Below, one piece after another: positions 4,471 to 5,074 of a stretch of DNA of 5,074 nucleotides. Position 1 is the stretch's first letter. Each line of letters opens with the position of its first letter. The notes below the pieces were generated by a model that did not search any database, was not told where the DNA came from, and worked only from the letters and a program-made list of their open reading frames with translations. Source of the DNA: an uncultured Eubacteriales bacterium. GTDB taxonomy: Bacteria; Bacillota; Clostridia; Christensenellales; Borkfalkiaceae. A program made the position numbers and the translations under genes. The stretch is taken from positions 1 to 5,074 of the forward strand of contig CACXHH010000231.1 in NCBI GenBank assembly GCA_902767455.1, read 5' to 3'.

Positions 4471-5074
4471 ATGAAAGTTGTTTCGGTGGCGGTTTGGTCG
4501 GCTCTTTCCGCGGTGGTGATGGCAATAGCTGTATTCCTGCCTGTAAAAACTTACCAATACGGCAAGACTACTGCCCCGACCGTTTTGACGTTATGGCAGA
4601 TAGATGGATTCGAAGGCGGCGTAGGTTCCCGTTCGAGCTTTATAAAAAACGTCGCCGCCGACTTTGAAAAAAGCCGTAACTGTCTTATTACGGTGATAAG
4701 CGAAACGTCTTACGACGCAAGCGAAAAACTCGCTCGCGGGTGCGTTCCCGACGTAGTTTCCTTTTCCGTCGGTGTGGACGGGGTGATGACTTACGCGAGA
4801 AGCTGTGAAAAGTCGTCGCTTTCCGGCGGCGCCGAAGTCGGCGGAAAGTTTTACGCGAAAGCCTGGGCGGCGGGCGGTTACGTCGAGATAACGAGAAAAG
4901 GCGTGCCTTTCACGAAAACAATAATATCAAAAGGCAAAACGACCTTTCCCGAAATTGCCTGCGCTATGGCGGGGATAGATATTTCGGGCGCGGAATACGC
5001 CCTTCCGCAGCGCGCTTACGAGAGTTTCGTTTCCGATAAGACCGCTCGGCTCATCGGCACGCAACGCGATTTAT
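4471..5074 (+). CDS. Extracellular solute-binding protein, N-terminal part (runs off the window)
   Basis: The frame is open from ATG at 4471 to the right edge, 201 codons, so the 3' end is missing; the family is usually 400 or more residues. Residues 1-25 begin with Met-Lys and a hydrophobic stretch (about 3-25), a signal peptide or membrane anchor. No lipobox Cys follows, so it does not look like a standard lipoprotein. Then come LTLWQIDGFEGGVGSRSSF (39-57), PDVVSF (93-98) and YESFVSDKTARLIGTQRD (183-200). These resemble family 1 solute-binding proteins of ABC importers, often for sugars, although the ligand is unknown. No Shine-Dalgarno site precedes the ATG, and no better start is visible in frame. 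It follows the bioY terminator, so it belongs to a new transcription unit, probably with ABC permease genes downstream. Confidence is good for the reading frame and moderate for family. Confidence 0.78.
   Translation, partial: MKVVSVAVWSALSAVVMAIAVFLPVKTYQYGKTTAPTVLTLWQIDGFEGGVGSRSSFIKNVAADFEKSRNCLITVISETSYDASEKLARGCVPDVVSFSVGVDGVMTYARSCEKSSLSGGAEVGGKFYAKAWAAGGYVEITRKGVPFTKTIISKGKTTFPEIACAMAGIDISGAEYALPQRAYESFVSDKTARLIGTQRDL

Noticed and set aside
4413..4667. 84-codon + strand frame overlapping the last gene
   Set aside because: It is out of frame with the solute-binding protein, low in meaningful composition (runs of Arg), starts within the bioY terminator T-run, and ends while the true frame continues to the edge.

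Overview
The window looks like chromosome of an anaerobic, low-to-mid GC Gram-positive bacterium, most likely in the class Clostridia. This is an inference from four things: a two-gene NfnAB electron-bifurcating transhydrogenase, purine-rich Shine-Dalgarno sites, sigma-A type promoters with TG-extended -10 boxes, and a solute-binding protein of a type common in Firmicutes. All confident genes are on the + strand. I see no tRNA, rRNA, CRISPR array, insertion sequence or phage gene.

Layout. Bases 1-399 are mostly non-coding and T-rich. They hold two hairpins, an unused Shine-Dalgarno-like sequence, and a good promoter (313-341) that drives a short-chain dehydrogenase/reductase (400-1173). A 124-base spacer with a GC-rich hairpin precedes nfnA (1298-2149) and nfnB (2151-3563), which are one base apart and clearly co-transcribed. 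After nfnB comes a perfect 30-base palindrome. A strong promoter for bioY (3755-4342) directly abuts it. A well-formed intrinsic terminator follows bioY. From 4471 a solute-binding protein gene runs off the right edge of the window.

How the genes work together. NfnA and NfnB form the flavin/iron-sulfur complex that couples NADH and reduced ferredoxin oxidation to NADP+ reduction. The SDR just upstream has an Arg-Arg pair after its second strand, which suits NADP(H), so it could use the NADPH pool that Nfn supplies; this link is inferred from position only. bioY is a separate unit for biotin uptake and must rely on an ECF energising module encoded elsewhere. The solute-binding protein probably starts an ABC-import locus beyond the window.

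Most of the window is ordinary metabolism and transport. The unexplained signal lies between genes: a TTGATCAA palindrome upstream of two transcription units, a palindrome whose right arm has a second pairing partner inside the bioY promoter, nested terminators after bioY, and a last gene with no ribosome binding site. I found no convincing new multi-gene system.
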